Below are positions 61,998-64,000 of a stretch of DNA of 64,000 nucleotides, piece after piece (positions within the stretch are counted from its first letter, which is position 1; each line of letters starts with the position of its first letter). Source of the stretch: JAAYQA01 sp964510345 (lineage in GTDB: Bacteria > Bacillota > Clostridia > Tissierellales > Peptoniphilaceae); NCBI GenBank assembly GCA_964510345.1, contig CAZEBB010000007.1, positions 9,728 to 73,727 of the forward strand, given 5' to 3'. The notes under the pieces are model-generated. The model was not told the DNA's origin. It was given only the letters and a program-made list of their open reading frames with translations, and made no database searches. Made by a program: the position numbers and the translations under genes.

Positions 61998-62870
61998 TTG
62001 GACTTTATAAAAGCGATTATTCTCGGCATCGTGGAAGGGATTACGGAATTCTTGCCGATCTCAAGCACGGGCCATCTTATACTGGTGAACGAGTTCTTAC
62101 GGCTGGAGCCGGAGGCATTTGCCAACAGTTTTACCGTCATGATCCAACTGGGTGCGATTCTATCCGTCGTGGTCTTGTATTTTCACAAACTGAATCCGTT
62201 TCCGTTCTCACGAGAGAAGAACCCCAGGCTACCCGCCAATATCGACACGATGAACCTGCAGTCGAAGCTTTTTTATGCCGTAAAGCATAGGAAAGAGGAT
62301 ACGATGCGCCTGTGGATGAAGGTGATCGTCGCCGTGTTGCCGGCAGTCGTGTTCGGTCTGCTCTTTGACGACTGGATCGACGCGAATCTCTTCAGCCCGA
62401 CCGTTGTTGCGATTACACTCGTCGTTTGGGGTGTCGGCATCATCTTGATCGAGACGATCTTTAAGAACCGCCGCCCGAAGCTCGACAATGTCAACGAATT
62501 CCCCTGGAAGACGGCGCTTCTCATCGGCTTCTTTCAGTGTTTAGCAATGGTCCCCGGCACCTCTCGGTCCGCCGCTACGATCATCGGAGCGATGTTATTG
62601 GGCTCCTCGCGCACGGCCGCTGCCGAGTTCTCCTTTTTCCTCGCGATCCCAACGATGCTCGGCGCAACACTGCTCAAGATCGTCAAAAACGGCGTCGCCT
62701 TCAGCCTCTCACAATGGGGTGTCGTTCTGCTGGGCAGCCTTGTATCCTTTCTCGTCGCCTTCCTCGTGATCAAAGCCTTTATGGGCTATATCCAAAAACA
62801 CGACTTCCGCGCCTTTGGCGTGTATCGAATTATTCTTGGGGTGCTAGTGTTGGTTGTTTTGGTGTTTTAG
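61998..62870 (+). CDS. uppP: Undecaprenyl-diphosphatase UppP/BacA
   Basis: Recycles the cell-wall lipid carrier and confers bacitracin tolerance. The 290-residue polytopic protein shows the catalytic EGITEFLPISSTGHLIL near residues 10-26 and the second motif PGTSRSAATIIGAML near 185. The open frame reaches 61947, but the promoter and the GAGGAG site point to the TTG at 61998-62000 (MDFIKAIILG), which matches homolog N-termini. The next gene begins 10 bases after its stop. Confidence 0.95.
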   Translation: MDFIKAIILGIVEGITEFLPISSTGHLILVNEFLRLEPEAFANSFTVMIQLGAILSVVVLYFHKLNPFPFSREKNPRLPANIDTMNLQSKLFYAVKHRKEDTMRLWMKVIVAVLPAVVFGLLFDDWIDANLFSPTVVAITLVVWGVGIILIETIFKNRRPKLDNVNEFPWKTALLIGFFQCLAMVPGTSRSAATIIGAMLLGSSRTAAAEFSFFLAIPTMLGATLLKIVKNGVAFSLSQWGVVLLGSLVSFLVAFLVIKAFMGYIQKHDFRAFGVYRIILGVLVLVVLVF

Positions 62871-62879
62871 GAGGGTTCT

Positions 62880-63884
62880 ATGAAAGAAAATGGAGAAATC
62901 TTACTCTATCAAACCTCGTCTGGTGAAGTACGTGTCGAGGTCAGATTTGAAGAAGAAACTTTTTGGATGTCTCAAAAAACAATGGCTGAGTTGTTCCAAG
63001 TTGTAGTGCCTACTATTAACTATCATTTGAAAGAAATTTTCTCATCAGATGAATTGGACAAGGCTTCAGTTATTAGAAATTTTCTAACAACTGCCAATGA
63101 CGGTAAACAGTACAAAGTGAATCACTATAACCTAGACGCCATTATCGCAGTTGGTTATCGTGTCAATTCTAAGCAAGCAACTCAGTTCAGGAAATGGGCG
63201 ACCCAAATCCTGAAGGAATATATCATCAAAGGATTTGTGCTCAACGATGAAATGATGATGAACGGAAGACCCTTTGGTCAGGATTACTTTGATGAACTCT
63301 TAGAACGTATACGTGAGATTCGCGCAAGCGAAAGGCGATTTTATCAAAAGATCACAGATATATACGCACAATGCAGTTACGACTACAATGTTGATGATAA
63401 TCTAACACGCGAGTTCTTCCAATCCGTTCAAAATAAACTCCTCTATGCAGTTGCGAAACAAACCGCGCCCGAAATAATTCACTCGCGAGCGAACAGTCTC
63501 CATGAAAATATGGGCTTAACCTCATGGAAAAACGCTCCGAAAGGCAAAATACTGAAATCTGATGTAACAATATCTAAAAATTATTTGACTAAGGACGAGA
63601 TATCAGAACTAAATCATATAGTGAATATGTATTTGGATTACGCTGAGAACCAAGCTAAGAGAAAGAAGTTAATGTCTATGAAGGATTGGTCTGATAAGTT
63701 ACAAGCATTCCTTTCCTTCAATGATTACGAATTATTACCTAACCTTGGACGTATTTCTAGAGAAGTTGCAAATCAGACTGCCGAATCCGAGTACTCTCGT
63801 TTTCGGATCATCCAAGATCGTGAACATACTTCCGACTTTGATCGACTCACAGAACAATTGGATAAGAAAGAATTGGACGAATAA
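62880..63884 (+). CDS. RhuM-family protein
   Basis: A 334-residue protein of the RhuM (virulence protein) family. The N-terminal winged-helix-like part is FWMSQKTMAELFQVVVPTIN, followed by the hallmark YNLDAIIAVGYRVNSKQATQFRKWA near 80-105 and a helical C-terminal half. RhuM proteins are found on genomic islands and near restriction loci. No activity is established. The gene is visibly AT-richer than its neighbours, sits between uppP and a tRNA gene, and has its own GGAGGG site. These features suggest acquisition by transfer. Confidence 0.88.
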   Translation: MKENGEILLYQTSSGEVRVEVRFEEETFWMSQKTMAELFQVVVPTINYHLKEIFSSDELDKASVIRNFLTTANDGKQYKVNHYNLDAIIAVGYRVNSKQATQFRKWATQILKEYIIKGFVLNDEMMMNGRPFGQDYFDELLERIREIRASERRFYQKITDIYAQCSYDYNVDDNLTREFFQSVQNKLLYAVAKQTAPEIIHSRANSLHENMGLTSWKNAPKGKILKSDVTISKNYLTKDEISELNHIVNMYLDYAENQAKRKKLMSMKDWSDKLQAFLSFNDYELLPNLGRISREVANQTAESEYSRFRIIQDREHTSDFDRLTEQLDKKELDE

Positions 63885-63888
63885 AAAA

Positions 63889-63925
63889 AAGAAGCCTTAG
63901 AACGTTGAAATTCTGGGCTTCTTTT
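63889..63925. terminator. Bidirectional terminator between rhuM and tRNA-Arg
   Basis: AGAAGCC..TAGAA pairs with TTCT.GGGCTTCT, with T-runs on both strands. It serves the plus-strand rhuM gene and the minus-strand tRNA. Confidence 0.8.
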
Positions 63926-64000
63926 GGCGTACCTGGCAAGATTTGAACTCGCGACCCCTTGATTCGTAGTCAAGTACTCTATCCAGCTGAGCTACAGGTA
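63925..64000 (-). tRNA. tRNA-Arg (anticodon ACG), first base beyond window
   Basis: The minus strand reads from TACCTG through a D-loop AGCTGGATAGAG. The anticodon stem CTTGA/TCAAG encloses CTACGAA (anticodon ACG). A T-arm GCGAG-TTCAAAT-CTTGC and the acceptor CAGGTAC follow, with discriminator G and an encoded CCA at 63925-63927. The 5' G pairing with the last acceptor C falls at 64001. The anticodon A is expected to become inosine. Confidence 0.95.

Overview
The window reads as a chromosomal segment of a Bacillota (Firmicutes) member, most likely a clostridial or tissierellial anaerobe. The reasons are the ctsR-mcsA-mcsB-clpC operon, the rho-rpmE-prmC-prfA-sua5-rpiB-upp order, a B12-type ribonucleotide reductase, a BceRSAB-like module, CWB2 (PF04122) surface proteins and CCA-encoded tRNA-Arg. 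Housekeeping genes look above 50% G+C by eye. No species is claimed.

Layout. Positions 1-19055 are almost all on the minus strand: clpC (cut by the window edge), mcsB, mcsA, ctsR, a Nudix hydrolase, an EF-G-like GTPase, upp, rpiB, a low-molecular-weight phosphatase, sua5, a cation-efflux protein, a PAP2-like protein, prfA, two half-size ChrA proteins, prmC, yqhQ, rpmE, rho and nrdJ. nrdJ has two well-placed NrdR boxes and a frameshift near its 3' end. Next come a thioredoxin-like lipoprotein, pepF, an IS1182-type element with a frameshifted transposase, and a 1355-residue LRR/CWB2 surface protein. A barnase-type lipoprotein with its barstar follows, then ppx-ppk and a DUF4015 lipoprotein.

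Positions 34-40 kb hold rplL, rplJ, rplA, rplK, nusG, secE and rpmG. The usual rplKA-rplJL cluster is interrupted by a BY-kinase-like gene and a Wzy-like membrane protein gene. Positions 40.2-46.9 kb hold an FtsX-type ABC transporter with its two-component system, a MATE exporter and a GntR regulator. Positions 47-57 kb encode two surface proteins that share one Ig-like module: a G5/Ig/CWB2 protein and a repeat protein of about 2691 residues without a recognisable anchor. About 0.8 kb of AT-rich DNA follows.

The most notable item is at 58.2-58.9 kb. An ArsM-like methyltransferase frame is interrupted by one UGA exactly where the family has its third conserved cysteine. A SECIS-like hairpin starts a few bases later and the frame continues to a normal C-terminus, so this is very probably a selenoprotein. 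Two tandem LOR/SDH-type paralogs, a palindromic repeat, yccF, uppP, an AT-rich rhuM gene and tRNA-Arg complete the window.

A recurring regulatory layout is a promoter followed, before the start codon, by a terminator-like hairpin. It is seen at ctsR, the EF-G-like gene and rpmG, alongside a classical L10 leader at rplJ.
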